This document shows positions 1 through 12,295 of a DNA stretch of 64,000 bases, piece after piece. The stretch covers positions 22,738,148-22,802,147 of the forward strand of contig NC_082687.1 in NCBI RefSeq assembly GCF_949987515.2. The letters run 5' to 3'. How positions within the stretch are numbered: position 1 is the stretch's first letter; each line of letters opens with the position of its first letter. The position numbers and the translations under genes are program-made. Origin of the DNA: Delphinus delphis. Its lineage: Eukaryota > Chordata > Mammalia > Artiodactyla > Delphinidae. The notes under the pieces were generated by a model. That model ran no database searches. It saw only the letters and a program-made list of their open reading frames with translations, and was not told the DNA's origin.

Positions 1-225
1 CTGTGTGGTATTGTGAAAGGCAGTTAAAGTCTACGGCGCCATAGGAGGCAGGAAAAAACTTAAAATGAGAATTTCATAGTAATTTTTAGGGAGAGTAATA
101 AATTCTTTCATTTCAAACCTAAATGATTCAATTTGAACATCTTTCTCACGGAGAGAAGAATAACAGTGCAGTTTTCTGTTACCTGAAGCGTCAATTCAAA
201 CGATAAGATATACCCATTATTAGTC

Positions 226-300
226 ATTTGACAAATATTTACTGAGTGCCTATTGTATTCTGGCCCTGGAGACACAGAAGTAAATAAGCAACGTTTCTTC
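226..300 (-). mobile_element. L2/MIR-like relic
   Basis: 'gacaaatatttactgagtgc' followed by 'tggccctggagacacagaag' resembles a reversed L2 3' end. Short and diverged. Confidence 0.5.
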
Positions 301-2086
301 TTAAATAGCACACAATTAGGCATCTTCCGTACGGCAATAGTAGTAGATGGCTTAATCCTATTGGGGGAAAAAGAATCAAAGATATAGTGGACTATTTCGA
401 GAAAAATTGCAATTTATCTGTGAGGCAAGAAGAAAAACACCAATAAATTCTCCAAACAGGAGGGAAATTGCCTGTGTTTAGGGCTGAAAGCAGAGTAGTC
501 CCCGCATTGTGGCTTCGATTCTAACTTACACAGTCATGGAAATCATCGTTGTCAGATACACCCTCTGTGAGGGCAATGGACACACACACTTTAATGTAAA
601 GCATGAAAGTCGTCTTTAAAAACTATCAAGGATAATTTCATGACTCAAGCAGTATGGAATTCAACCAAGAAAGATGCTGTATCAGATCGAATGCTTGCTG
701 ACAGGGGGAAACTCACTTGAAATGTGAAGATAATAGGAAACTTGGTGACAGGGCCCATTAGCTCCTCAGATTGGGCATAATAATATCAAAGTCCATGGAC
801 TGAAGTATTCTGTAGCATTATACTTTTACAAGGAAAATTGGGAGATTCAGGAAATCTAGAGAGAATTGTCTCCTTGACAAAAATGTTTAAAAAGCTTATC
901 TGTGGTCAGGCTTATTAAAAATAAATAACTCCTGAGAAAGACAACTGTAAGTGACAAAGAATAGATATGTGACTCCACGTGAGACTGATGAAAATGAATA
1001 GTTTCACGAGGTATTTCTAAAACGAAGGAAGACATAGCAAAAGCTAAACTATGCTCTACAGACTTCAGACATTGAGAGCCAAAAAGGAAATCAAAGACTG
1101 TCCAGGTCAATTTGCTCATTGCAAAAGAATTGATGTCCAAAGAGGCTGACTTGTCTGGCAGGGTCACACTGCTGGTTAGCAAATTTAGGCTGTGACACCA
1201 GTTCTTCAGAAGAGTCTGTCCAGTGCTCTGATATTAAGACCACCAGAGTTCTTGTTCTGCTGTAGGCAAGGCACCTCAGTTGATGAGACTTAGTAGGACA
1301 CCCAACTCCGTGACCAGATAAGAGACTCTGCTGTCTACACTTCCCTCTGTTCAAAAATAACTTCCCCTACCCCCAACCCCCAAACAATACCTCAACAACA
1401 AAGAGTGCTAAGTGCTTTCACTACCATTTGCTTAAATGAATAAACAAATAATTAAATGGGTGAATCTGTTATTTTAACAACTTTATTTGATGAACTACAG
1501 AATTAAAAAATTAAGCAAAATGAGAACCTCACAATTCTAATACTGTACCTTCTAGTGCGTTTCCTGTTTCAGAGAATATAAAAGCCAACAGCTGAAAGGA
1601 ATTTGTTTTCTCCTATAACTAAGGTACTTATATACCTTTTTTATGGAATTGTAAATTCTGCCCCCTCTCCTTTTTCTCATCTCTTTCTCCTCCTGCCCTC
1701 AACTCCCCAGGCTCCCAACATACACATTCAACTTGAGAGGCAAACAGGGCATGAAAAAGGTGAGGCCCGAGGGGGAAGAGCTTTTTCTTTGTAGTCTCAC
1801 AATAGATAAGTGAATTTCCCAAGTCATGCATTAAACTTCTAGAGATATAAATAGAATAGTGAGGACCAGCTATGAGCTATGACATCCTTTTGCACTCACT
1901 CAGGAAGAACTTCATCACTCACTTGAGACTGGCAAGTTCCACATAATACACGAATACAGAGACTTGAGAAGAATGTCAATAACTCCCTTCACCTGAAGAG
2001 TTTGAAAAACTACCAGAGGGGAATAGAGTGGATTAATTCCAAGGTTGCTGAGTTTAGACAAATAAATAGAAAAAAAGAGCAAGGTA

Positions 2087-2324
2087 CACACAAACCAAAG
2101 TCATAGGCGCATAGTCTAGCTACACAAACCAAAGTCATAGGCGCATAGTCTAGCTACACAAACCAAAGTCATAGGCGCATAGTCTAGCTACACAAACCAA
2201 AGTCATAGGCGCATAGTCTAGCTACACAAACCAAAGTCATAGGCGCATAGTCTAGCTACACAAACCAAAGTCATAGGCGCATAGTCTAGCTACACAAACC
2301 AAAGTCATAGGCGCATAGTCTAGC
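2087..2324. repeat. 34-bp minisatellite, seven copies
   Basis: A 34-bp unit (tacacaaaccaaagtcatag then gcgcatagtctagc) is repeated head to tail seven times: 2087-2120, 2121-2154, 2155-2188, 2189-2222, 2223-2256, 2257-2290 and 2291-2324. The only difference I see is C for T at the first base of the first unit. Copies this uniform point to very recent expansion or ongoing homogenisation. It is not a CRISPR array, as there are no spacers and the sequence is vertebrate intron. Confidence 0.98.
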
Positions 2325-3684
2325 TACATATGCTGTATGTGCACAACACACTTAGATATGGAGCAGAAACATTTCATATAGAGCACTTAGTTGTACTTTA
2401 AAATAACTTTTTAAAAAAATCTAGCTTTTATAACATTTGACTGTCATTTAGCCTTGTCTTTCCCTGATATAAGAAGGCTCATAGAAAATATTGGTGGCAA
2501 ATATATTCCAGGCACTTCCGGATTGCCTGGACTAGGGACATTGAGAAATATCATCAGACCTAAGTGGAGAATCACCACCAAAACTGTCACCTCCAGGAAA
2601 AGGGAAAAGCAGTAATCAATCATCTTTCACTCCACTGAGTATATTTAAATTGCAGAGTGCAGCTGCTTCCATCACTTCCATATCACTTTCTGTCATATTA
2701 CGGTCCATATGTTAGGAATTGTACCCTAGTAATTTGGAAGAGTTAGTACGCTTCAAAGACTCATGCCTTGCAGATTTTATGGCACAAGAATTAGGAGGTG
2801 CAGATTTACTTTTCACTATGTTCCCTTTGTCTCTTCTTCCTTAGGTGATATATTTTCTTACTCCAGGAGCCATTTTTCTCTTTCTCTTTGAAATTTATAT
2901 TAAACCAATCAGTTTTTTAAAATGGCATTTCTCTTTGTGGGCATAAAAAAGTTACAAGGTTCACATGAGTGAATCACTTAAAAAGTGTCTTATAATTACA
3001 GTGTAGATGATTCTGATGATAATTTGATTCACTCAAACTGCATTTAACATGAATGTAGTATCTCCCACATTCACTTTTATTTCTCAAAATTGACATCTGG
3101 TAAATTAAATAGATTATCTGGATATATTGAAATAAAGGACTAAAGGTTTGGTCAACTTTCAGGTGAAAAAAATATATGTGAGGAAGACCCTTTGAGGTTA
3201 CATTAGTTATTTTATCCACACTGATAACTTATCAAGTACTTTATGGTACATGGCTGGTCTAGGCGTCCAGGTAGCCCCTTCACTGTTTAATGCATGTCCC
3301 TCCTGGCATTACATCCTTAATAAAAATTTTTAAAAAACACGTCACTTGGTCATAGGTTGAGAAGCAGCTGCTCTTCTTTGGTTTAATCCTTCATTCTAAT
3401 AAGTACATTTAATGGGTGTTTTATTGCTATATTTTATTTTGAGTTCTTTGAGTCAAAAGGTTGCCTGTCTTTCTCCATCCCTGATTATTAGTGGCTTCCT
3501 GCAGGGGAAAATTGCTAATAGTTTAGGGGTTATGTATTAGTAAGCCTCTGAACTTTGTATCACTCATTAATCTGATTATCATGCTATCCATGTCACTGTT
3601 GAAATGTACAACATAGAAGGCTAGAAAAATATTAAGGTTTATTCTATTGTTACACCAACTTTTTAATTAATGGCTTTTTAGTAA

Positions 3685-3900
3685 TAGCATGACCTGGTAA
3701 TTAAGAGCAAAGGCCTTGGGATTAAAACTGGATTTAAATTCTGGACCTGCTATTCACTAGGTAGTGACCTTGAGCAATTTCCTCACCTGTAAAACGGAGA
3801 TAATAATACTGCCTTCTTCATAGCACACATCAGAAAGCAAGGTAAGGCAAGGCATATGAGTGGCATCCCGCCTGCCACTTATTTGCCATTATTATCACTA
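3685..3900 (+). mobile_element. MIR SINE
   Basis: 'gtaattaagagcaaaggcc', 'ctgctattcactaggtagtg' and 'cctcacctgtaaaacggaga' form the MIR core in order. Confidence 0.85.
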
Positions 3901-4057
3901 CTGGTAACAGAATTTATGTTATCATTCAAAAATCAGTTCCATAACTTATAGATACATATTATCACATATTTTGTAATTTTACCAGATGTCTCAAAGTCAT
4001 CATTTATCACATTGTTTAGTTCCTTGTTGAAATTCAAATATATTACTATAAGTAACA

Positions 4058-4059
<2 letters not shown>

Positions 4060-4099
<40 letters not shown>
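4060..4099. repeat. (CA)n microsatellite
   Basis: About 20 uninterrupted CA dinucleotides, followed by GTGTA and a further short CA run to about 4112. It lies 426 bp from the donor side of exon D. Confidence 0.98.
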
Positions 4100-4102
<3 letters not shown>

Positions 4103-4524
4103 TACACACACACTCAGGAATGTACAAATGTGTATATGAATTTTTCCTACTGAATCCATATACATACTGTTTTAACAACTTCATTAAAATAAACTAAAAC
4201 TCAAACTAATTAAGAGCTTGACATTTCTAATACTCCCTCTTCTAATATCTCATTTCAGATGATACAAAATCCAAAAGCTAAAAGGAATTTGTTTTGCCAT
4301 ATAGCCAAGCTATATACATGTATTTATATATATTATATATCTTTCTTACAGACTTGTCAAGTCTAACACCACTCTGCTGACTCCACTCCCAAGATTACCA
4401 ATATTTAATAAGTGTCTACAATGGTTCTGTAAGAATGCTGCTCAGATTCAGTATTGAGTTCACAGAAAAGTAAAATGTATGTTCATATGAAATGAATGTA
4501 AGTTTCCAAAAGGGAGGTACATAC

Positions 4525-4597
4525 CTGCGTTCAAAAAAGGTAGGTTATCTTTTCTGCTCACAGTTTCTGGGGCTGTACATTCACATACCAGTGCACA
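4525..4597 (-). CDS. INPP4B: INPP4B internal exon D (73 nt, post-C2 linker)
   Basis: After the acceptor TTTTATTCCTTCTTAG the exon reads CALVCECTAPETVSRKDNLP then FLNA and one base (G) of the next codon. The donor is GCAG|GTATGT. It matches human INPP4B CALVCECTAPESVSGKDNLP with three remembered differences in the exon: Ser to Thr, Gly to Arg, and Ser to Ala near the end. The exon begins in phase 0, as required by exon C, and ends in phase 1, which would allow valine (G|TN) to open the following LKNPVC segment. This linker lies between the C2 domain and the middle region of the protein. A 24-codon exon is short, but frame, splice sites and gene order all agree. Confidence 0.94.
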
Positions 4598-7500
4598 CTA
4601 AGAAGGAATAAAAGAAAACATATTTGAAAATGATCAAATAAGAAATGAGATTCTTTTTTTATTTGCAAAACATGAGGCCATGCACACGGTTCCAAAACGT
4701 TCTGAACAAACATTTTTGTAAAACTATTTTTAGCTTTATCTTTACAATGAACCTTGTTTAACTTGTGATTACTTACTTCCATTTATATATAATATGATTA
4801 TATTGTACAATTATAGACTACATTTCAGTTCCAGTTAAAGACTACTTAGGAAACAAAGTTTGTACTTTCTTTGTGGAAACGGATTATCCGCGTGCTAGAG
4901 ATAGGTTCCTCCTGTAGCAAATCACCTATGACAAGCTGAATGGCTTTGTATTTCTGTTGCCCGGGTTGATTTTCGATCAATAAAAAGCAAATTATCTTCT
5001 GGCTTTTAAGTAAAGGCAACTTTAAATAAAAAATAAAATATGTTACAGCATCTAATTTCATAAGGCAAAAAGAGATGTTTGTTTCTGGCAAAACGATGCA
5101 AACACTTGCTTATAAAGTATGAGGATACTTTATAAATAAGTTGATGTCTGATTTATGGATAAGCAATTTATAAATAAGTGGATCCAGAGATCATAGATCT
5201 ATTAATCCATGATAATTAGATTCAGCTCATGATCCTTTACAGAACCAACACTTCTCTGGACAGAAGGAGAGAAGAGAGACACAGAGAGCACGTTGCCATG
5301 TTCCTAACGAGTGAACCATGGGTGGGAGATACTATCTCAGATAAGCCATCCCTAAGCATGGGACTCTGCTTCAACCTCCTATGAAACTGTAACTAACAGA
5401 GGAAGCAAAACTTTTTTGGCCCCAGAGAGGCTGATAAGAAACCTATATTCACAAAGACAGAGACCAGTAATTATTTCTTTAGATGACTTTCCTTTTATCT
5501 CTAGCAACCGCCCCCCGCCCGACCCCAGAGAAGAAAAAGGAGGGCTGGGAGAAGGAGGAAAGTAAATTTTTAGAGCAAATATATCAGACATAAACAAATA
5601 AATGCAAACAAAAACAAAACAAACAGACAAAACCCCAGAATGTTCTCTGGGTGAAGAGTTCTAAGGGAAACAGCCATCCTTCTGTAGCAAGCATAGTGTT
5701 GTCAAGAGACTCCAAGGGCTCAGACTGCCCTCCCTAGTAGGATGTATCAGAATTGCCTGGGCTATTTCCCAACTGTTCTAACTATCTGTGACCCACCTCC
5801 GTTCCTCCTCTGGGGAGTGCCCCCCTCCTTGAGATTCACCACCACCAAGGTCACTGTTCATGATAGAATGTATTATGTCCCTGAAGCATTTTGAGAAGGA
5901 AGACAAATGGCTTAAAACATTGATTTAAATGTTACTTTCTGTATTCTTAAAGCCCACTACTCATTCCTCTATCATAACATTCATCACATTACTCAGGAAA
6001 TTTCTTGATGGAGAAAAATGTGCTTTCATACTTTCTTTAGTGCTTATATTGAGATCCTAGTTTACTGAAAAAAATGAATAACTGCAAACAACTCTTAAAA
6101 TTTTATGTTCTCTAAATCATTTTCCCGACCAACCAAAAGTCAGAAGTGATCCCTTCTTTTAATCCACAGCTATTTTGGAGATGTATTTCCCAAATCACTA
6201 CAGCAATGTGCAAGGATGCTTGGACACACTTAAAATTCTTTATTTCTCTTATTTGCAAAGCTTTCTCGACTTCTTTCAGGCTACATAGGGCTGTTAAAGT
6301 AATCTTTTGTAAACATTATGTTCGTCATATCAATGTTCTGTTCTAGAATGTATATAATGGTTATTTACTGTCCAATCAAATCCAATATTCTCAGACTGGG
6401 CCTCAAATCCTTTCATGCTTTGTCCCTGACATCCTTCCACATAATAACTTGGTATACAGCTCTAAGTCATCTTCCTTTCTAAAAGATCATCATCTACAAT
6501 ATCACTTATAGGAATGGTTTAGACTAAACTTTTTTAGTGAAGAAGTCCATAATTCACACAGATCAGGCTATTACCCTGAGAAACTGCTTCCCTTTATGGA
6601 GGCGACCCTGCCTCTTTGAAATCAAAGATAACTTTCTGTTTCCTAACAAAAGGCCCGTTTTATTCCACTAAATGAATACAGACATATGACTTTTATATAT
6701 TCATGTCTTCCATTCACACTGGAAGGCTGATATTTAAGACAATTTTAAACTAATATTCTTACTTTGTATTTTACAACTCTACTATTCAGAATGCTCTCAA
6801 GATTTAAATCCATGGAACATAAACAGAAAAATCCAATAAATATTTACTAAATTAATTAATATTTTCATATTTGGACTCAGCAATTATTTTTTTCAATTGT
6901 TTCCTGAGTGTACCTTTTCTGTCTCTATTTATTTTGATTGAAAGTTTTCAAAGCCAAGAACCTTATTTCTTATTTCCTTAGGCCATTTTTATTTTATTTT
7001 TTTTACGTTTTTTTACATTGACCTTAGAATCTTTTTGCACTGTGCTGGTTGCTACAGAGAATGCAAAGATGGAAATGATGAGGAATCTGTGCTTAAGAAG
7101 GTTCCGCTATTTCTACTGTTCATTGCTATTATTATGGTGGATATTTGCAGCATTACACACTTACATGGTGTGCGCTCTCAATGTAATAACTTTACATTTG
7201 CGATTCTGAGCAGGAATAACAAACATCACGTGCTTTTGGTACCAGATGTAGCGCCATAAGCCTATTGATTTTGATTAATAGTTTAAAAAGTGTTATTTGA
7301 TGGTAAGTGTGGCCAAGCAGATGAAACATATGATATGTAAAATTCTTGGAGCTAAATGATTTTGACTCTCAGCTAACATATCAATTTGCCATGCACTGAG
7401 CTAGAAAATTAGCAATATTGTATGAACAATAATCATAAAGCTCTGTATGAATCCATCAAGACCAACACTTCATGGCCAAGTACTTTCACATCTGTTGATT

Positions 7501-7655
7501 TATTCCATCAATCACACTTTTCAAAGTTTGGTCTGGAGTCTCCTGGAAGTCCCTGATAACTTTTGCCTTTGCACCCTTTGTAGCATCTAGCACAGGGCGA
7601 AGACAACTTTATTTTCATATTAATACTAAAATATTATTTGTCTGTTTCCTTCTCT

Positions 7656-7775
7656 TTTTCTTTTGGGGGGGGCGGCGCGTGGCTTGGGGGATCTTAGGTC
7701 CCCGACCAGGGATTGAACCCAGGCCCTTGGAAGTGAAAGTGTAGAGTCCTAACCACTGGACCGCCAGGGAATTCC
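7656..7775 (-). mobile_element. CHR-type tRNA-derived SINE
   Basis: Read on the minus strand it begins 'aggaattccctggcggtcc' and contains the tRNA B-box region 'gggttcaatccctggtc'. It is flanked by a 17-bp target-site duplication with two mismatches ('tgtctgtttccttctct' at 7639-7655 and 'tgtctgttcccctctct' at 7776-7792). The B box is an internal Pol III promoter element. Confidence 0.92.
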
Positions 7776-8049
7776 TGTCTGTTCCCCTCTCTCTTACAAG
7801 CATACGGTAGAATTTTCTAGAAGCTATATGACACAATCATTTGACAGTTAATGGTATGTGTGCTTATGTACTCTTCTGTTTTAAACATTTCTTGTTTGAG
7901 TTTCTAATATGATAAATGTCTATGGATATAATCCAAATAAGCAAAATCTCTAATACAGTAAACATCAATAGATAAAATCCACATAAATAATTTGAAGAGT
8001 GTAAAATATGAGAATTGCTATGCTTTTGTGATCTCATTCAGTCTCATGG

Positions 8050-8232
8050 TTTAAGTACCATCCAAATATCATTTGATGACTCACAAATATATAATTCTAG
8101 CTTGGACATCTCACCTGAATTCTGACTTGAAGCTCCAACTGCTTAGATATATCCATACTTGGCTGTCTAAGAGGAATGTCAAATGTAACATCTCAAAATC
8201 TCCTGTCTTCCTCCAACTGCTACTCTCAGTGT

Positions 8233-8235
<3 letters not shown>
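8050..8235 (+). mobile_element. L2 element, left part (split by L1)
   Basis: The phrases 'gatgactcacaaatatataa', 'ttggacatctcacctgaatt' and 'atgtcaaatgtaacatctca' match the L2 3' region. The copy is interrupted by the L1 at 8269-9235 and continues at about 9236. Confidence 0.82.

Positions 8236-8238
<3 letters not shown>

Positions 8239-8268
<30 letters not shown>
8239..8268. repeat. (TA)n microsatellite at an L1 tail
   Basis: Fifteen AT dinucleotides directly adjoin the 3' end of the reversed L1 that starts at about 8269, so the repeat probably grew from the element's A-rich tail. Confidence 0.95.
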
Positions 8269-8270
<2 letters not shown>

Positions 8271-9235
8271 TCATTGGAGTATAACTGCTTTACAATGTTG
8301 TGTTAGTTTCTGCTGCACAACAAAGTGAATCAGCTATACGTATACATATATCCCCATATCCGCTCCCTCTTGAGCCTCCCTCCCACCCTCCCTATCCCAC
8401 CCCTCCAGGTGGTCAAAAAGTATAGAGCTGATCTCCCTGTGCTATGCAGCTGCTTCCCACTAGCTATCTATTTTACATTTGGTAGTGTATATATGTCGAT
8501 GCTACTCTATCACTTCATCCCAGCTTCCCCTTCCCCTTCTGCGTCCTCAAGTCCATTCTCTATGTCTGCATCTTTATTCCTGCCCTGCCACTAGATTCAT
8601 CAGTATCGTTTTTTTAGATTCCATATATGTCCGTTAGCATATGGTATTTGTTTTTCTCTTTCTGACTTACTTCACTCTGTATGACAGACTCTAGGTCCAT
8701 CCAGCTCATTACAAATAACTCAATTTCGTTTCTTTTTATGGCTGAGTAATATTCCATTGTATATATGTGCCACATCTTCTTTATCCATTCATCGGTCAAA
8801 GAACACTTAGGTTGCTTCCACGTTCTGGCTATTTTAAATAGAGCTGCAATGAACATTGTGGTACATGACTCTTTTTGAATTATGGTTTTCTCAGGGTATA
8901 TGCCCAGTCGTGGGATTGCTGGGTCATATGGTAGTTCTATTTGTAGTTTTTTAAGGAACCTCCATACTGTTCTCCATAGTGGCTGTACCAATTCACATTC
9001 CCACCAACCAGCAGTGCAAGAGTGTTCCCTTTTCTCCACACTCTCTCCAGCATTTATTGTTTCTAGATTTTTTGATGATGGCCATTCTGACAGGTGTGAG
9101 GTGATACCTCATTGTGGTTTTGATTTGTATTTCCTTAATGGTTAGTGATTGAGTACCTTTTCATGTGTTTGTTGGCCATCTGTATGTCTACTTTGGAGAA
9201 ATGTCCATTTGTTTCTGAGAAAATGGTAATTCTTT
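8269..9235 (-). mobile_element. 5'-truncated L1, 3' end of ORF2 plus 3'UTR
   Basis: The minus strand encodes the C-terminal part of L1 ORF2 protein, including [37 protein letters not shown] and [20 protein letters not shown] (about 8614-9039), then a 3'UTR with 'ttgtaaagcagttatactcc'. The frame breaks right of 9040, although homology continues to about 9230. It has no reverse-transcriptase core and cannot move on its own. It splits an L2 copy. Confidence 0.93.
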
Positions 9236-9975
9236 TTTTTTGGTAGCCTTTCCCCCTGGAGTCTGGCCACGTCTCACTTTCTACATCAGTCACACCCTGA
9301 TCCAGCTCATCTGCACTTCTTCCCTGAATCTTCACAATAATCAGACTCCATTCTTCTGTCCTTGCCTCCTTTCAGGCCCTAGTCAACACAGCAGCTGGAA
9401 CAGTCCCCTTAAACATGAATCAGATTTTATACCTATACTCACAGCTCCTCAACTGTCTTTACACATAGCCCAGAGTCTAACACCTTCATGGGGGTTGGTC
9501 TTCCCTGCCCCATGAACCTCTGTCCTCAACTCCTACCACTCTGCTCTTTGACCCCTCAGTTCCAACCACACTGGCCTCCTTGCTGCTCCTTCAACACCAC
9601 AAGCATCTTGTCTCCTCAAGACCTTTGCTCTTGCTCTTCACTCTGTCTACAATTCCTATTCCTTTCAGATATCCACGTCTTGTTCCCTTCTTTCTTGCAC
9701 GTTTCAGCTCAAATATCACATTACCAGTGAATCTATCCTTGACCATCCAGTTTAAGAAGGCCACAGCCCAGCACTCCCTAGTCCTTGCACTCTGTCTTAT
9801 TTTTCCTATAGAACACAGCACCATCTGATCAACAGTATATTACTTTCTTTTTTACTGTTACTTCCCCAGAAGGTGGCATCCGTGTCTATTTGGTTCATTG
9901 CTGAATACGCAGAAACTAGTCCAATGCCTAGAACATAAAATGTAGTATTGTTTGATGAATGAATGATGAATATTA
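9236..9975 (+). mobile_element. L2 element, right part with 3' end
   Basis: Continues the L2 after the L1 with 'ttccaaccacactggcctcc', 'tttcagctcaaatatcacat' and 'agaaggtggcatccgtgtct', ending in the L2 terminus 'tgatgaatgaatgatgaat'. The order of matches across the L1 supports one ancestral L2. Confidence 0.87.
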
Positions 9976-10769
9976 TATGCCTTTTAATATTCTATAAAGA
10001 TAAGTAGGGCCTGTTATATAATTTTCAACTTTTATATTTAGGGTAGATAAAGGGAGGAAACCTTTTGAGACTGGTCCTTAGCTACACAAGGACTCTAGTT
10101 TTTCCCTGATTAAGTCTGATGAAAGTCCACTTAAAACACCTCTTCTAAGTATGGGGTCAAAATAACCTAAGGGCAGCAGGTCATCAAAAGACTAGCTGGG
10201 TTAGCTTCATAGTCGAAGGGAGACATTATTACTCCACTTATACCATTTTTGCCATGGTCATTAATAAGTAAGGCATTTTCCTTCTTTTTGAAGAAATCAC
10301 TACCACTTTGATCATTAGTACTCTGCAACGTTCAAATATAATATAGACATTAGACAAAAGGGGAAGACGAGGCAGGAGCTGGGTTTAACCAGCCTCACCA
10401 GAGGATTGTTAACCCTCCTGCCCTAACAAGAGGCCCAGGCATCTCTGGGGCAGGCAAAGTGGTGAACTGGGCTCTCTCAGTTGATCCTGTTGGCTTTTAC
10501 TTACATGAGTTTTCTCATCTGTCACCTCACTTGATGATTCTGTTTCCTGGTTCTCCTTTCCTCAGTAGCATTTTTTCTTGACTACTTATTTCAAAGGTTT
10601 TTTAAAATTTAATTTCTTCTTCTTTCCTTCATAATCCTACACTCTTCACTACATCCTTATTACATGCTTTATTTATTGACTGGTCAGTTTGTACAGTGCT
10701 ATAGGTAGCCAAATATTTTCCCTTCTAGGAGACAATTTTGGATTTAATTTCTTCAAAGTAAAATTGACT

Positions 10770-11600
10770 TCATTTATTCACTCATTCATTTTTTTCGTGT
10801 CAGGCTCTGTTCTGGGAGCTGAGGGTAAAAGAGAGGACAAAATAGACAAATATCTTGCCCTCAGGAAGTTTAATTCTAATGAGGGAAATAAACAGTATAT
10901 GAGATAAACTAAAAAGATATATAATGTTGGACAGTGATAAGTACTAAGGACAAAAATAATGCAGAGAAGAGAGACAGAGTTTTGGGTAGGCATTGCAGTT
11001 TTAGATATGGTGGCAGAGAAGCCTTTGGTGAGAAAGTGATTTTGTAGAAAGATCAGAGGAAGTGAGGGAGTGAAGCACAGTTACTGGGAAAAATGCTTCA
11101 CAGGCCGACTGAATAACAAAGTTTAAGGACCCAATTTGGAAATATACCTGGACTGTTCAAGGAGCAGCAAAGAAGATAATGTGACTGGACTGAAATGAAT
11201 AAAAATGAGGAGTAGAGGAGGAGGTGAAGGACATGAAGGGGGCCAACACTTAGAGGACTTTAAGTGAGAATTTGGGTTTATACTTTCAGGAAGATGAGAG
11301 GCCATTGGAGGAATGACAACGTCCGCATTACATTTTACTAAGTGCTGTGCTGATAATGGACTATGATGGTGGCGGGGGAGGTCAGGGAAAGAGGATGGAG
11401 GGAGTCAGGGAGACGTTTAAGAGACCACTGCAAAAATCTAGGTGATAGACAATGTTGTTTATAGTGAAGGGCTCACGAGTTGCCGGGTTCTAGATTTATT
11501 CAGAGGTCAAAATCAACAGGATTTGCTGACATACTGACTGTAGGTATGAGAGGCAGAAAGGAGTCAAAGATGACCCCAAAATTAAAAACAAAAAGCTTGG
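10770..11600 (-). mobile_element. L2 element, reversed
   Basis: From 'cattcactcattcatttttt' through 'ttgccctcaggaagtttaat' and 'ggatttgctgacatactgac' to 'gtcaaagatgaccccaaaat', this is the reverse complement of the L2 3' kilobase. Confidence 0.82.
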
Positions 11601-11879
11601 TATACCTAATGTGATATTTCACCTAATATGTTAGCTTTGTAAAAGGACGATGTTTGTAGGCCTTTTGTGAATTTTTCTTTCTACTGCTACGTGATTTTAA
11701 CACGTTGTGTTCTATTTCTATGTATGTACGTATGAAATAGAAGTTTGAACCAGTATAATATGGTGAATGACCCTCTGTACAAGTTTCCCTTGATAAAAAG
11801 TACATAATAATATGGTTTTAGGAAACAAGTAAGTAAATGTATGTGAGAGGAAAGAGTTTGGATTTTCATTTATATTTTT

Positions 11880-12220
11880 TTAAAATGTTTTTTCCTTTGT
11901 CATTTTTTTTTAATGTTGAAGCTTCTTTTAATTTATTTTTATTTATTTATTTTTTTTGGCTGTGTTGGGTCTTCGTTTCTGTGCGAGGGTTTTCTCTAGT
12001 TGTGGCAAGCGGGGGCCACTCTTCATCGCGGTGCGCGGGCCTCTCACTGTCGTGGCCTCTCTTGTTGCAGAGCACAGGCTCCAGACGTGCAGGCTCAGTA
12101 GTTGTGGCTCACGGGCCTAGCTGCCCCGTGGCATGTGGGATCTTCCCAGACCAGGGCTCGAACCCGTGTCCCCTGCATTAGCAGGCAGATTCTCAACCGC
12201 TGTGCCACCAGGGAAGCCCT
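11880..12220 (-). mobile_element. CHR-2-type SINE, long form
   Basis: The minus strand starts 'agggcttccctggtggcaca' and runs through the tRNA-like head, 'gagaggccacgacagtgaga', the 3' part 'aacgaagacccaacacagcc' and an A-rich tail. Direct repeats of 'catttatatttt' at 11867 and 12221 mark the insertion. The element is moderately diverged. Confidence 0.88.
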
Positions 12221-12295
12221 CATTTATATTTTATTCCATGCTCTGGAGGTAATGTAAGAGTCAAGATTAAAATGTAATATTTTATATCGGGGTAT

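Larger units (their letters stand above)
1..4524 (-). other. INPP4B: INPP4B intron downstream of exon D (partial)
   Basis: No coding exon was found here. It holds an L2-like relic near 226-300, the 34-bp minisatellite at 2087-2324, a MIR near 3685-3900 and a CA microsatellite at 4060-4099. The remaining unique AT-rich sequence shows nothing I can name. I looked for the next INPP4B exon (LKNPVCKLYRFPTSDN region) and did not see it. Confidence 0.7.

Noticed and set aside
2087..2324. Possible CRISPR array from regularly repeated 34-mers
   Set aside because: The copies abut directly with no spacers, and the surrounding DNA is a vertebrate intron.
1..4524. Next INPP4B exon (LKNPVCKLYRF region) in the left end
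   Set aside because: I searched the minus strand for this coding segment with splice sites and found nothing; it is probably outside the window.
7018..7259. Two overlapping open frames at 7.0-7.26 kb
   Set aside because: Short, in different frames of the same DNA, with no coding or splice evidence.
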